DNA from: Actinomycetales bacterium
GTDB taxonomy: Bacteria > Actinomycetota > Actinomycetes > Nanopelagicales > Nanopelagicaceae
Assembly (NCBI GenBank): GCA_018969585.1
Contig: JAGWYB010000005.1
Location: forward strand, 1-55,174
DNA length: 55,174 nt
Direction of reading: 5' to 3'
Translations under genes and position numbers: made by a program
Part shown: piece after piece, positions 9,173 through 18,144 of the stretch
How positions within the stretch are numbered: position 1 is the stretch's first letter
Layout of the letters: each line of letters starts with the position of its first letter
The notes under the pieces: generated by a model
Databases searched by the model: none
What the model saw: the letters and a program-made list of their open reading frames with translations, nothing else
Told to the model about the DNA's origin: nothing

Positions 9173-9706
9173 TCAGAGAATTTCAGCTATGCGATTTGCT
9201 TGTTCGCGGGAGTGTTCCTTAGAGAGCGGCGCCGTTATTTGACCAAGTAGCCAGCGAAGTACTAACCCAACTCCAACGACATCAGTTGCAAATATCTTTG
9301 CTAGGTGTTTGTAAATTTCTTCCCAGATTTGGTGATCTCTAGAAATCAAAGCGGCAGCCACGAGATTGCCATCGCGCTCTAGCGCTTTTCGCAAGCCATC
9401 GTGCTCTGAAATCTCACGTGAAATTTGGTATAGCGCTTCGGCTCTTGAGGGAGAAACAAGTGCGATAGTTGCAATTCTTTCAATCTCGGTTTCAACTAAT
9501 GCGAGGAAAACTTCCTGCTTATCTCGGAAGTGGTTATAAAGTGAAGCTCGAGAAACTTGTGCACGATCTGCAATTTCGATCATATTAGTCGCGCTGATTC
9601 CGCTCTGGCGAAGTAATTCCCTAGCTGAATCCATAATTGCACTTCGAGTACGACGGTGAATCGTTGATTGATGTTGATAAGTGGAGCGAGCGCTGGAGGT
9701 ACTCAA
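9173..9706 (-). CDS. TetR-family transcriptional regulator
   Basis: The 177-aa protein has an N-terminal TetR helix-turn-helix, with IMDSARELLRQSGISATNM leading to AQVSRASLYNHFRDKQEVF (about residues 25-75). The variable C-terminal ligand domain gives no clue to its ligand. The start is a TTG preceded by AAGGA. It lies between clgR and DUF3046, same strand, with a 10-base gap to clgR. Gene order in related actinobacteria usually lacks it, so together with the nearby P450 gene it looks like an accessory insertion. Control of the P450 gene is a guess from proximity. Confidence 0.9.
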   Translation of the reverse strand: MSTSSARSTYQHQSTIHRRTRSAIMDSARELLRQSGISATNMIEIADRAQVSRASLYNHFRDKQEVFLALVETEIERIATIALVSPSRAEALYQISREISEHDGLRKALERDGNLVAAALISRDHQIWEEIYKHLAKIFATDVVGVGLVLRWLLGQITAPLSKEHSREQANRIAEIL

Positions 9707-9716
9707 CGCAACATCC

Positions 9717-9989
9717 TTATGCGGCGTTCGTGTCTACGACAGTCAGTTGCGGCGCCTCTTCCAAATAAATCTGGTGAGCAACTGAAGAGATCACGTTCGA
9801 AAGTGAGAGATTTAAGGCAAGACAAATAGAATTCAGAAGTTCAGATGAAGCTTCTTTCTGTCCTCTCTCCACTTCGGAGAGATAACCAAGTGATACCCGG
9901 GCCGCTTTTGCGACCTCACGTAGAGTTCGTTTCTGCGATATTCGGGCGCCACGAAGTACTTGGCCGATATGAGTTCTCATCAAGACCAT
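9717..9989 (-). CDS. clgR: ClgR-type Xre-family regulator
   Basis: This 90-aa helix-turn-helix protein has the ClgR signature [32 protein letters not shown] written as [20 protein letters not shown] followed by [11 protein letters not shown]. ClgR activates clp protease and other stress genes in actinobacteria and is itself degraded by Clp. The C-terminal end is Ala-Ala, a feature compatible with Clp recognition. A TTG nine codons upstream is in frame, but the ATG at 9989 has an excellent GGAGGA ribosome site at 9993-9998 and is preferred. It follows pncC as in many actinobacteria. Confidence 0.92.
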   Translation of the reverse strand: MVLMRTHIGQVLRGARISQKRTLREVAKAARVSLGYLSEVERGQKEASSELLNSICLALNLSLSNVISSVAHQIYLEEAPQLTVVDTNAA

Positions 9990-10005
9990 AGTTCCTCCGT
10001 TTTCG

Positions 10006-10473
10006 CTACTGCTCAAGAATACGCTCTAGGGCCGCAACTGCGCTTGTTACCGCGCCGATGCGGATCTCAGTACGACTGCCCTGAAGGGAGAGCTGGATAT
10101 TTTGCGCGCCTTTAGGTCCAATAATCGCTAACCAGATTGATCCGGCAGGAATCCCCGTAGCTGGACCAGGCCCAGCCACTCCTGTCGTAGCAATTGACCA
10201 AACTGAATCAAATTTATTTCGAACTTTGCTAGCCATTTCAAAAGCTACCTCTTCGGAGTAAACCCCGAACTCATCAATCAAATTTTTGGAAATGCCTAAT
10301 TCTTGAACTTTGCTTTTGATGGAATAGGCAACGATTCCACCGAGGAACACTTCGGACGAGCCCGGCACGCTAGTTAACTCTGCCGCTAACAATCCACCGG
10401 TAACAGACTCCGCGACGGAGATTGTCTCTCCTCGCTGCTGGAGATTTCTAATCAATCTTTCGTTTGGATTCAT
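10006..10473 (-). CDS. pncC: Nicotinamide-nucleotide amidohydrolase (CinA C-terminal type)
   Basis: It hydrolyses NMN to nicotinate mononucleotide and ammonia, recycling the product of NAD-dependent DNA ligase. The 155 aa match the stand-alone CinA/PncC domain: [20 protein letters not shown] near the N-terminus and TTGVAGPGP in the second half are its signatures. The CinA N-terminal domain is absent. The ATG overlaps the pgsA stop by 4 bases. The order pgsA-pncC-clgR is standard for actinobacteria. Confidence 0.94.
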   Translation of the reverse strand: MNPNERLIRNLQQRGETISVAESVTGGLLAAELTSVPGSSEVFLGGIVAYSIKSKVQELGISKNLIDEFGVYSEEVAFEMASKVRNKFDSVWSIATTGVAGPGPATGIPAGSIWLAIIGPKGAQNIQLSLQGSRTEIRIGAVTSAVAALERILEQ

Positions 10474-10994
10474 TTTCGAATGACACTTCTAAAGTATTGA
10501 AAACCTGTTGATAAGGTTAAAAATATCGCTACCCCTAGCAGAATATCTCTGGGAAGATAGAGGGAAGTTGGAAGCGGCAGAACATACAGCCCCACTGAAA
10601 AGTTCTGAAGCAGAGTTTTTACTTTACCGCCTTGCGATGCTGAAATAACTTCTCGTTTTAACACTGCAAATCTTAAGAAGGTTACGCTTACTTCTCTAAA
10701 CAAAATCAATATTGTTACCCACCAAGGAATTTTCTCCAAATAAGATAGTCCAATCAGAGCTGTCGCAATAAAAGCTTTATCCGCAATGGGATCTAAAATG
10801 ATTCCGAGTTGAGAAACTTGATTTCTGCGGCGCGCAATTCGGCCATCTAAAATATCGGTGACACCAACAACAAAGAATGAAGTCCAAGCTATCCACTGCC
10901 AAGTCGGATCATTGCCATTTTCTTTCAGTAAGGCCCAGGCACAGAAAGGCAGTGCGATGATTCGAAATATCGTAAGTCCATTGGGCAAATTCAT
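10470..10994 (-). CDS. pgsA: CDP-diacylglycerol-glycerol-3-phosphate 3-phosphatidyltransferase
   Basis: This membrane enzyme of the CDP-alcohol phosphatidyltransferase family makes phosphatidylglycerol phosphate from CDP-diacylglycerol and glycerol-3-phosphate. The 174-aa protein has several hydrophobic segments. The catalytic signature DG-x2-AR-x8-G-x3-D-x3-D appears as DGRIARRRNQVSQLG followed by ILDPIADK (about residues 49-72). It starts with a 4-base overlap on rimO and ends with a 4-base overlap on pncC. CdsA, the source of its CDP-diacylglycerol, is at 48053. Confidence 0.95.
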   Translation of the reverse strand: MNLPNGLTIFRIIALPFCAWALLKENGNDPTWQWIAWTSFFVVGVTDILDGRIARRRNQVSQLGIILDPIADKAFIATALIGLSYLEKIPWWVTILILFREVSVTFLRFAVLKREVISASQGGKVKTLLQNFSVGLYVLPLPTSLYLPRDILLGVAIFLTLSTGFQYFRSVIRK

Positions 10995-12367
10995 AGCGGT
11001 TGCGCAATCAAATCTGTTGCGGATAAATCGCTGACGACGGCATCTACATACTCTCCAACCCGATATTGAATCCTGCCGCTGATCAATGTTGTTGAATCTA
11101 CTTCAGGACCCTGATGATCTGCTCTACCTTCGCCCAATTCAGAGTCTTCAATCAAGACTCTTACTCTTTCGCCGATTCTCTCTTGAGCTCGTTCGATCAT
11201 TAAATCCTCAGCTAATGAACGAAGTCGCTCAGTTCGCTCCGAAATCAATTCGGCATCCAGTTTATTTGGTAGATCCATTGCCTCAGTTTTATCTTCATCT
11301 GAATAAGGGAAAATTCCAATTGCATCAAGTCGTGCACGACTTATGAATTCCTCAAGATCTTGAAATTCTGATTCAGTTTCACCTGGAAAACCAACAATAA
11401 AATTGGAACGAATCCCTGACTTAGGTTCGAGAGCCCGAATCTGGTCTAAGAGATGAAGAAAAGATTCTTTATCGCCAAACCTTTTCATTCTTCGTAAAAG
11501 CGAACCCGAAGCGTGCTGAAATGAAATATCAAAATATGGGAGCACTTTCTCGGTGGATACCATCGCTTGAAGGAGTGAGGGTCGAATCTCCGCTGGCTGG
11601 AGGTAGGAAAGTCTTATTCTTTCAAGACCTTCAATTTTGGAAATCTCAGGTAGCAAGTTTTCTAATAGTCTTATGTCGCCCAGATCTTTACCGTAAGAAG
11701 TTGTATTTTCGCTAACCAAAAATACTTCACTTACTCCATTTTCAACCAGCCAACTTGCCTCATCGAGGATTTCATTTGGTCGACGTGATAGAAAAGAACC
11801 GCGAAACTGAGGTATCGCACAGAAAGTACATCTGCGATCACAACCGGAGGCAATTTTTAACGGAGCTACCGGCTCATTTCCCATCCGTACCCTGGGAATC
11901 GCACCGCCCTGTCCTAGATTCGCTTTAAATTCTTGTCGGCTAGCCGGAGCAATCGGAAGCAAGTTTCTTCGATCTTTCGGAACATGGCTAGCAAATTTCT
12001 CGCCACCCAAAATTCTCTGAAGTCGTTGTGAGATATCTTGATAATCATCAAAACCCAATATTCCATCGGCTTCCGGAAGCGCCTCTGCAAGTTCTTTTCC
12101 GTAGCGCTCCGCCATACATCCAACAGCGACAACCGCCCGAAGAGTTCCATCATTTTTTTGCGAATGAGCCTCTAGCAATGCATCTATTGAGTCTTTCTTT
12201 GCTGATTCAATAAATCCACAGGTGTTTACGACTGCGATATCGGCCGCACTCGGATCTTTCTCAAGTCGCCAACCATCGGCGGCTAATTTTCCAGCAAGCT
12301 CTTCGGAATCCACTTCGTTTCTCGAACACCCAAGCGTGATGATGGAAACGCTACGAGGCTGGGACAC
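10991..12367 (-). CDS. rimO: Ribosomal protein S12 methylthiotransferase RimO
   Basis: This radical-SAM enzyme methylthiolates an aspartate of ribosomal protein S12. The 458 aa include the N-terminal cluster motif TLGCSRNEVDSEE, the radical SAM triad in GCDRRCTFCAIPQFRGS, the family segment FIVGFPGETE and a C-terminal TRAM domain. The GTG start has no Shine-Dalgarno. TAGAAT on the coding strand (12374-12379) lies 6 nt upstream, compatible with a leaderless transcript. The gene is the first of a 4-base-overlapping run rimO-pgsA-pncC. Confidence 0.96.
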   Translation of the reverse strand: MSQPRSVSIITLGCSRNEVDSEELAGKLAADGWRLEKDPSAADIAVVNTCGFIESAKKDSIDALLEAHSQKNDGTLRAVVAVGCMAERYGKELAEALPEADGILGFDDYQDISQRLQRILGGEKFASHVPKDRRNLLPIAPASRQEFKANLGQGGAIPRVRMGNEPVAPLKIASGCDRRCTFCAIPQFRGSFLSRRPNEILDEASWLVENGVSEVFLVSENTTSYGKDLGDIRLLENLLPEISKIEGLERIRLSYLQPAEIRPSLLQAMVSTEKVLPYFDISFQHASGSLLRRMKRFGDKESFLHLLDQIRALEPKSGIRSNFIVGFPGETESEFQDLEEFISRARLDAIGIFPYSDEDKTEAMDLPNKLDAELISERTERLRSLAEDLMIERAQERIGERVRVLIEDSELGEGRADHQGPEVDSTTLISGRIQYRVGEYVDAVVSDLSATDLIAQPL

Positions 12368-12404
12368 TCGAAAATTCTATCTTCGAAATTTGAAAAAACT
12401 GATT

Positions 12405-13115
12405 TTAACCGTTTTGTGAGAGCGCCTGAGGTCCAAATTCCAATCGGACTACTTCACCCACCGCTCCTGCCGTTCCCAAATTCTCACCATTTACTATTAA
12501 CTCAAGTGCTCCCGCATTTCCCAAGACCAGATAGATAAGTTGATCATCTTGGAAAGTTTGCTCCTCACCTTGGCGAATTCTGCCGCTAAATAAAGTCGTA
12601 CCCGAACTGTCACTTGCAGCTACCCAAGACAGTCCGTTTACAGCCTTTACAGTTACGTTTACACCGTCAGTGCGAGTTGCAACAGGTCCCGAATCGCTTT
12701 GACCCGAATTAGTAATCGGATTACTTACATTATTTGAAGATGTAACAATCAAACCCCCAATAATTGCGAAAGCAAAAATTCCCGCTGCGATTCCAGTTAG
12801 AGATTTCCAAGATACGCTTTTCTTAGCGGGTCGAGACAGGGTTACGTTATTTTCATTTAGTAATTCTCGAATTGATTTATTAAGCGGGATTGTTTGGGAT
12901 TCAAATTTAATTAAAACTTCATCGGCGCTAACGCCGCAAATGCTTGCAATATTTCTAATGTGTCCGCGAGCGTAAGCCGTACCGCCGCTTGACGAAAAAT
13001 CATCATGCTCTAAATCTTCAATAACGCTCTCTGGAATTCGAGTGCGCGCAGATAGTTCAGATACGGAAAATCCGCTTGCCTTGCGAATCTCGCGAAGAGA
13101 ATTTCCTACTGACAT
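12405..13115 (-). CDS. RodZ-like helix-turn-helix membrane protein (DUF4115)
   Basis: The 236-aa protein has a cytoplasmic HTH_25 domain (residues about 4-70, motifs LREIRKASGFSVSEL and AYARGHIRNIA), a single membrane segment at about 105-127 (ending IIGGLIVTS) and an extracytoplasmic C-terminal DUF4115-like domain. This arrangement resembles RodZ, which couples cell shape to the cytoskeleton, but no MreB is seen nearby and its role here is open. GGAG six bases before the ATG at 13115 fixes that start over the GTG one codon upstream. It lies between ftsK and rimO. Confidence 0.85.
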   Translation of the reverse strand: MSVGNSLREIRKASGFSVSELSARTRIPESVIEDLEHDDFSSSGGTAYARGHIRNIASICGVSADEVLIKFESQTIPLNKSIRELLNENNVTLSRPAKKSVSWKSLTGIAAGIFAFAIIGGLIVTSSNNVSNPITNSGQSDSGPVATRTDGVNVTVKAVNGLSWVAASDSSGTTLFSGRIRQGEEQTFQDDQLIYLVLGNAGALELIVNGENLGTAGAVGEVVRLEFGPQALSQNG

Positions 13116-13159
13116 CACAGCTCCAAAATCTTTTGATGAAAGAGGGGAAAAGTTTACGA

Positions 13160-13175
13160 CCAGTTAGTCAACTGG
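13160..13175 (-). terminator. Hairpin between ftsK and the RodZ-like gene
   Basis: A perfect 6-bp stem CCAGTT/AACTGG with a 4-nt loop sits in the 82-bp gap after ftsK. On the minus strand it is followed by a short mixed tract containing CTTTTCC rather than a run of T. It may be a weak terminator or attenuator. Evidence is limited to the hairpin. Confidence 0.3.
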
Positions 13176-13197
13176 AACAACCCCTAACCCCAGAACT

Positions 13198-15516
13198 TCA
13201 CCCCTTAATAGTGGACAGTACGTTCGATAAATCTTCAGGTTTGACCATAACCGACCGAGCTTTAGAGCCTTCGGAAGGTCCAACTATTCCTCGGGACTCC
13301 ATCAAATCCATCAAGCGACCCGCTTTCGCAAATCCAATCCTAAGTTTTCGCTGCAACATTGATGTGGAACCAAATTGCGTTGTAACTACTAACTCTATTG
13401 CTTGGAGAAGTAGATCAAGATCATCTCCAATATCGTTTTCAATAATTTTCGAATTAGTTGCGGGGCGCAAAATATCTTCGCGATATACCGGCTTCAATTG
13501 TGATTTAACATGATTTACAACCGATTCAATCTCTCGCTCAGAAACATAGGCTCCTTGGATACGTATCGGTTTGCTAGCTCCCATCGGCAAGAACAAACCA
13601 TCACCTTGGCCAACCAATTTCTCTGCACCAGGTGAATCCAAGATTACTCGGGAGTCTGCCAGCGAGGAGGTGGCAAAAGATAATCGCGAAGGCACATTTG
13701 CTTTTATCAATCCCGTAACAATATCTACGCTGGGTCGTTGCGTTGCAATCACTAAATGTATTCCGGCTGCTCGGGCTAATTGAGTAATACGAACGATGCT
13801 ATCTTCGACTTCGCGCGCTGCAACCATCATCAAGTCAGCAAGTTCGTCTACCACAATAAGAAGGTATGGGTATGGCTCTAACGGTCCTTCCGCTTCAGGA
13901 TTCAGTTCTAACTTCCCGGACCTAACAGCTTTGTTGAAATCATCTACATGCCTGAATCCATAGGTGGAGAGATCGTCGTAGCGCATCTCCATTTCACGAA
14001 CCACCCAAGCGAGTGCATCTGCGGCTTTTTTTGGATTGGTGATAATCGGTGAAATTAGATGTGGAATCCCATCATAGGCATTTAGTTCAACCCGTTTCGG
14101 ATCGATAAGAATAAGTCGAACATCATTTGGAGTAGCCCGCATCAATACCGAAGTTACTAGCGAATTTATCATCGAGGACTTACCGGCACCGGTTGCGCCT
14201 GCGACCAAAAGATGCGGCATTTTCGCAAGATTTGCACAGATAAAACTTCCCTCAACATCTTTGCCGAGAGCAATCAGCATAGGATGATGATCATTGCCAG
14301 CAACGCTCGAACGTAAGACGTCACCTAAAGAAACAATTTCGCGATCGCTATTCGGAATTTCAATACCGACTGCCGATTTTCCCGGTATTGGCGAGAGAAT
14401 TCTTACATCACTGCTGGCAACTGCATATGCGATGTTTTTGCTTAAGGCTGTGATTGCCTCAACCTTTACACCACTTCCAAGCTCAACTTCATATCGCGTA
14501 ACCGTGGGGCCTCGCATAAATCCAGTTACTTCACAGTCGATATCAAATTCTCGGAATAATTCCGTTAGAGCGGCAACAACTGAATCGTTCGCTTTGCTCT
14601 TACCTTTACTTGGCGGGCCAGAACGTAAAAGCTCCATATCCGGCAATACATAAGAGTCCGTGGCTGAGAGAACTAGCTGAACCGGACGTTGGGCTTTGAC
14701 GGGTCTAGTTGCATCTGTTTTCGGAATTTCGACTGTGAATTCTTGATCGAATTCAACTTCATCAATTTCATCCTCGGGGTGGTTTGCGAATTCTTGTACT
14801 AGCGGAGATTCAAAAGGCGGGGTTTCGGAAATCTCAAAATCTGCAATTTTTCGCTCTCTCCGCTCCTCCATAACGCCGCTAACTTTCCGACCCGCGCCCG
14901 AAATGAACCCGCGAAATAGGCCGAAAACTTTAGAGAACGGAGTGGCTGTGATAACCAATAAGGAAAAAAGTAAGACTAAGACCAATATTGGAATCGCTAG
15001 CAAGTCAGTGACTAGAGAGATAAGCGGAGTCGATATTGCGTAACCAATCCAACCGCCACCTTCTCTCATTGCGGTAGCGCCGGTATCAACAGAACTTGGA
15101 TTAAGTATATGAATTAATCCAGTTGCGCTAGTTATAAGTAGGAATGAGCCAATTATTATGCGACCGTTTGCTGCTTTATCTTGCGGAGATCTAAATAATC
15201 TAAATGCAAAGTACATAAATAGAAGTGGGGTAGCTAGTGCTAATCGCCCCACTGCCCCAAAAAAGAAAGCATATGCTGCATGCCCAAACCAATTGTCTAG
15301 TTTCCACCAAGTGGTAGCCGCAGCTACTAATGCAACTATTAAGAGCAGTAATCCGATGCCATCACGTTGATGCTCTGCATCAAGATCTCTTGCGCCGCGA
15401 GTCAAAATTCGAATTGTGGCGCCAAAACCTTTTGCGATTGCGCGCCAAAGGGAGCCTAGGAACTTAGATATCGTTCCCAATAGGCCACTTGATTTCTTTT
15501 TTCCACTCTTTGCCAC
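13198..15516 (-). CDS. ftsK: DNA translocase FtsK/SpoIIIE
   Basis: FtsK is a septal DNA pump that clears chromosomes from the division site and activates Xer recombination at dif (xerC is at 52074). Four membrane segments fall in about residues 50-200, followed by an acidic linker, the alpha/beta motor with Walker A GATGAGKSS near residue 440 and Walker B VVDELADL near 558, and a C-terminal gamma winged helix (FGSTSMLQRKLRIGFAKAGR). The frame is open to 15582, overlapping rnj, but the GTG at 15516 beginning VAKSGKKKSS is preferred (772 aa). TACGAT (15525-15530) lies 8 nt before it, as for a leaderless mRNA. The N-terminal part is short compared with the E. coli protein. Confidence 0.95.
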   Translation of the reverse strand: MAKSGKKKSSGLLGTISKFLGSLWRAIAKGFGATIRILTRGARDLDAEHQRDGIGLLLLIVALVAAATTWWKLDNWFGHAAYAFFFGAVGRLALATPLLFMYFAFRLFRSPQDKAANGRIIIGSFLLITSATGLIHILNPSSVDTGATAMREGGGWIGYAISTPLISLVTDLLAIPILVLVLLFSLLVITATPFSKVFGLFRGFISGAGRKVSGVMEERRERKIADFEISETPPFESPLVQEFANHPEDEIDEVEFDQEFTVEIPKTDATRPVKAQRPVQLVLSATDSYVLPDMELLRSGPPSKGKSKANDSVVAALTELFREFDIDCEVTGFMRGPTVTRYEVELGSGVKVEAITALSKNIAYAVASSDVRILSPIPGKSAVGIEIPNSDREIVSLGDVLRSSVAGNDHHPMLIALGKDVEGSFICANLAKMPHLLVAGATGAGKSSMINSLVTSVLMRATPNDVRLILIDPKRVELNAYDGIPHLISPIITNPKKAADALAWVVREMEMRYDDLSTYGFRHVDDFNKAVRSGKLELNPEAEGPLEPYPYLLIVVDELADLMMVAAREVEDSIVRITQLARAAGIHLVIATQRPSVDIVTGLIKANVPSRLSFATSSLADSRVILDSPGAEKLVGQGDGLFLPMGASKPIRIQGAYVSEREIESVVNHVKSQLKPVYREDILRPATNSKIIENDIGDDLDLLLQAIELVVTTQFGSTSMLQRKLRIGFAKAGRLMDLMESRGIVGPSEGSKARSVMVKPEDLSNVLSTIKG

Positions 15517-15565
15517 AACCAAAAATCGTATGGCAATAGAAAAAAACGGAGGGTAAGGCGCGCCG

Positions 15566-17248
15566 TCACACTTCGATGACAACTGGAATGATCATTGGTT
15601 TTCGCCGGTGTTCCCCACCAACCCAACTACCAACAGTCTTACGAACTACTTGAGAGAGTTGGTGAGTTCCATTTATGCCACCAGCCACCGCTCCAGCTAA
15701 AGCCTGTTCTATTCTGCCTTTAACTTCATTGAATAAAGCCTTATCTTCAGCAAATCCTCTCGCATGAATATCTGGTCCTGCCACAATCTTTCCGGTTTGA
15801 GAGTCAATAACCACAATCACTGAAATAAATCCCTCTTCTCCGAGAATCCTGCGATCTTTTAATGAATCTTCGGTGATATCTCCGATGCTCTGTCCATCTA
15901 CGTAGACCATGCCACATGGGACTGCGCCGACAATTTTTGCTTTACCGGCCGCAAGATCCACCACAACTCCATTTTCCGCAATTACTACATTCTCTCGTTT
16001 CACTCCTGTGGCGACAGCCAATTCAGCATTTGCTCTCATGTGACGCCATTCGCCATGTACTGGCATGACGTTCTTAGGACGCACTATGTTGTAACAATAA
16101 AGAAGTTCGCCTGCTGCTGCATGCCCCGAGACATGGACTAAAGCATTTCCCTTATGAACTACTTTTGCCCCATATCTCGTTAATTCGTTAATTATTCGAT
16201 AAACCGAGTTCTCATTTCCAGGAATTAGTGATGAAGCAAATATGACAGTATCCCCTGAGCCAACGCGGATTCGGTGATCTCCGTTCGCCATTCGCGATAA
16301 GGCAGCTAAAGGTTCACCTTGTGAGCCAGTAGATATAAGAACTAAATCATCCCCATAATCATCAATTTCATCCTCCTCAATTAATGTGTTGGGAGGTACT
16401 TTTAAATACCCAAGCTCCGCTGCCAAAGTCATATTTCGAATCATGCTTCTTCCGACGAATGCCGCTTTTTTCCCGTTCGAATGCGCTATTTGAAGAACTT
16501 GTTGCACTCTATGAACATGCGATGCAAACGAAGCCACAATGACTCTCTTCTTAGCTGACGCAATGACGCGATCCAAAACGGGCATGATCTCTCGTTCTGA
16601 AGTTGTATACCCAGGGATATCTGCGTTAGTGGAATCCACCATAAATAAATCCACGCCTTCGCTTCCCAATTCAGCAAATCTTGGTAGATCCGTGGTTCGA
16701 CCATCTAAAGGCAATTGATCCATTTTGAAATCACCGGTGTGTAGCACCACACCGGCTTTGGTTTTTATTGCGACTGCTAACGCATCTGGAATCGAGTGAT
16801 TGACAGCTATAAACTCCAATTCAAAATTACCAACTTTGCGACTTTGTCCTTCACGAACTTCTATAGTAATCGGCGAGATTCGATGATCTCTCAGTTTTCC
16901 TTTTGCGAATGCCAACGTCAATTGCGAGCCAATCACCGGAATATCGCTTCTTTCTCGTAGTAAATATCCCAGAGCGCTTATATGATCTTCGTGGCCATGG
17001 GTTAGGAAAATAGCCTTTACATCAGACAATCGTTCTCTAATATAAGAAAAATCAGGGAGAATTAAATCTACGCCCGGTTGGTTTTCCTCTGGAAATAGAA
17101 CGCCGCAATCGACAATTAATAGTTCACCTTCGTACTCAAAGACTGTCATATTTCTTCCGACCTCGGCCAGACCGCCCAAAGCGACTATGCGAAGAGTCTG
17201 TTCAGGGAGTTTCGGTGGCAACCCAAGGTCTGGGTGCGGATGATTCAT
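15566..17248 (-). CDS. rnj: Ribonuclease J
   Basis: This metallo-beta-lactamase/beta-CASP nuclease has 5'-to-3' exo- and endonuclease activity and acts in mRNA decay and rRNA maturation. At 560 aa it has the zinc-binding HGHEDH motif near residue 86, further metal ligands in LHTGDFKMD, beta-CASP motifs (SFASHVHRVQQ, STGSQGEP, HVSGHA) and an RNase J C-terminal domain. Its ATG overlaps the dapA stop by one base (TAATG). The dapA-rnj order is common in actinobacteria. With PNPase at 22249 it forms part of the RNA turnover machinery. Confidence 0.96.
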   Translation of the reverse strand: MNHPHPDLGLPPKLPEQTLRIVALGGLAEVGRNMTVFEYEGELLIVDCGVLFPEENQPGVDLILPDFSYIRERLSDVKAIFLTHGHEDHISALGYLLRERSDIPVIGSQLTLAFAKGKLRDHRISPITIEVREGQSRKVGNFELEFIAVNHSIPDALAVAIKTKAGVVLHTGDFKMDQLPLDGRTTDLPRFAELGSEGVDLFMVDSTNADIPGYTTSEREIMPVLDRVIASAKKRVIVASFASHVHRVQQVLQIAHSNGKKAAFVGRSMIRNMTLAAELGYLKVPPNTLIEEDEIDDYGDDLVLISTGSQGEPLAALSRMANGDHRIRVGSGDTVIFASSLIPGNENSVYRIINELTRYGAKVVHKGNALVHVSGHAAAGELLYCYNIVRPKNVMPVHGEWRHMRANAELAVATGVKRENVVIAENGVVVDLAAGKAKIVGAVPCGMVYVDGQSIGDITEDSLKDRRILGEEGFISVIVVIDSQTGKIVAGPDIHARGFAEDKALFNEVKGRIEQALAGAVAGGINGTHQLSQVVRKTVGSWVGGEHRRKPMIIPVVIEV

Positions 17249-18132
17249 TAGTTGAGTTTTATCCCGCCGTTTGAGAGATCATCTTTCAGTTGCGAAATTT
17301 GCGAAGCTGTCGCGTCCACAAGTGGCAATCTCACTTTTCCGCCAGGAAGCCCCATCAAATTTAGCGCAGCCTTGGTGAGAATTGCGCCTTGAGTTCTAAA
17401 GGTTCCAGTAAAGACTGGAAGTAATTCTTGATGAATCTGGAGCGCTTGCTCCGGTTTTCCTGCAAACCAGTAGTCCAACATTTCGCGCAGACGCGCACCA
17501 ACCGTATGACCACAAACTGAAACAAAACCTACGGCCCCAACTGAAAGTAGTGGCAAATTCAAAATATCATCGCCCGAATAGACCGGAATACCTGATCGCT
17601 TAATTACCCAGGATGTTGATGCGACATCACCTTTTGCATCTTTTAATGCGACGATGTTCTTATGTTCGGCTAACCTACAAATTGTGTCTGCTTCAATCGC
17701 GATCCCGGTTCTTCCAGGAATGTCATAGAGCATAACTGGAACATTTGTGGCATCTGCCATTGCACGAAAGTGCGCTTCTATTCCTGCTTGCGGCGGCTTG
17801 TTGTAATACGGAGTAACGACAAGCAACCCATCGGCACCTGCATCTGCCGCTAATTTTGCCTGCTCCACAGAGTGAGAAGTCTCGTTATTTCCAGCGCCGG
17901 CAATTATCTTCAGCTTGCCGCCAGTCGCTTTTCGTACAACTTTAATTATCTCTACTTTTTCTTCATCACTTGTTGTCGGAGCTTCACCGGTAGTGCCGTT
18001 TACAACAATTCCATCATGCCCAGTTCCTTGTAAATGAGCTGCTAATTTCTCAACGCCCGCCCAATCAATCGTCAGATCATTCTTGAACGGAGTGATCATC
18101 GCAGTTAATAGTCGACCGAATGGCGCCTGCAT
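17248..18132 (-). CDS. dapA: 4-hydroxy-tetrahydrodipicolinate synthase
   Basis: It condenses pyruvate with aspartate semialdehyde, the first committed step to diaminopimelate and lysine. The 294-aa TIM barrel shows GTTGEAPTTSDEE (substrate loop), VTPYYNKPPQAG with the catalytic Tyr, YDIPGRTG and the Schiff-base Lys in ALKDAKGD. The ATG lies just after thyX with no Shine-Dalgarno. TAGCCT (18139-18144) stands 6 nt before it, which suggests leaderless initiation. dapB, the next enzyme, is at 20219. Confidence 0.97.
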   Translation of the reverse strand: MQAPFGRLLTAMITPFKNDLTIDWAGVEKLAAHLQGTGHDGIVVNGTTGEAPTTSDEEKVEIIKVVRKATGGKLKIIAGAGNNETSHSVEQAKLAADAGADGLLVVTPYYNKPPQAGIEAHFRAMADATNVPVMLYDIPGRTGIAIEADTICRLAEHKNIVALKDAKGDVASTSWVIKRSGIPVYSGDDILNLPLLSVGAVGFVSVCGHTVGARLREMLDYWFAGKPEQALQIHQELLPVFTGTFRTQGAILTKAALNLMGLPGGKVRLPLVDATASQISQLKDDLSNGGIKLN

Positions 18133-18144
18133 GCGCCAAGGCTA

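Noticed and set aside
13076-13513. 145-codon plus-strand frame over the ftsK/rodZ-like junction
   Set aside because: It is antisense to two well-supported genes, has no recognisable domain and starts inside the opposite coding sequence.
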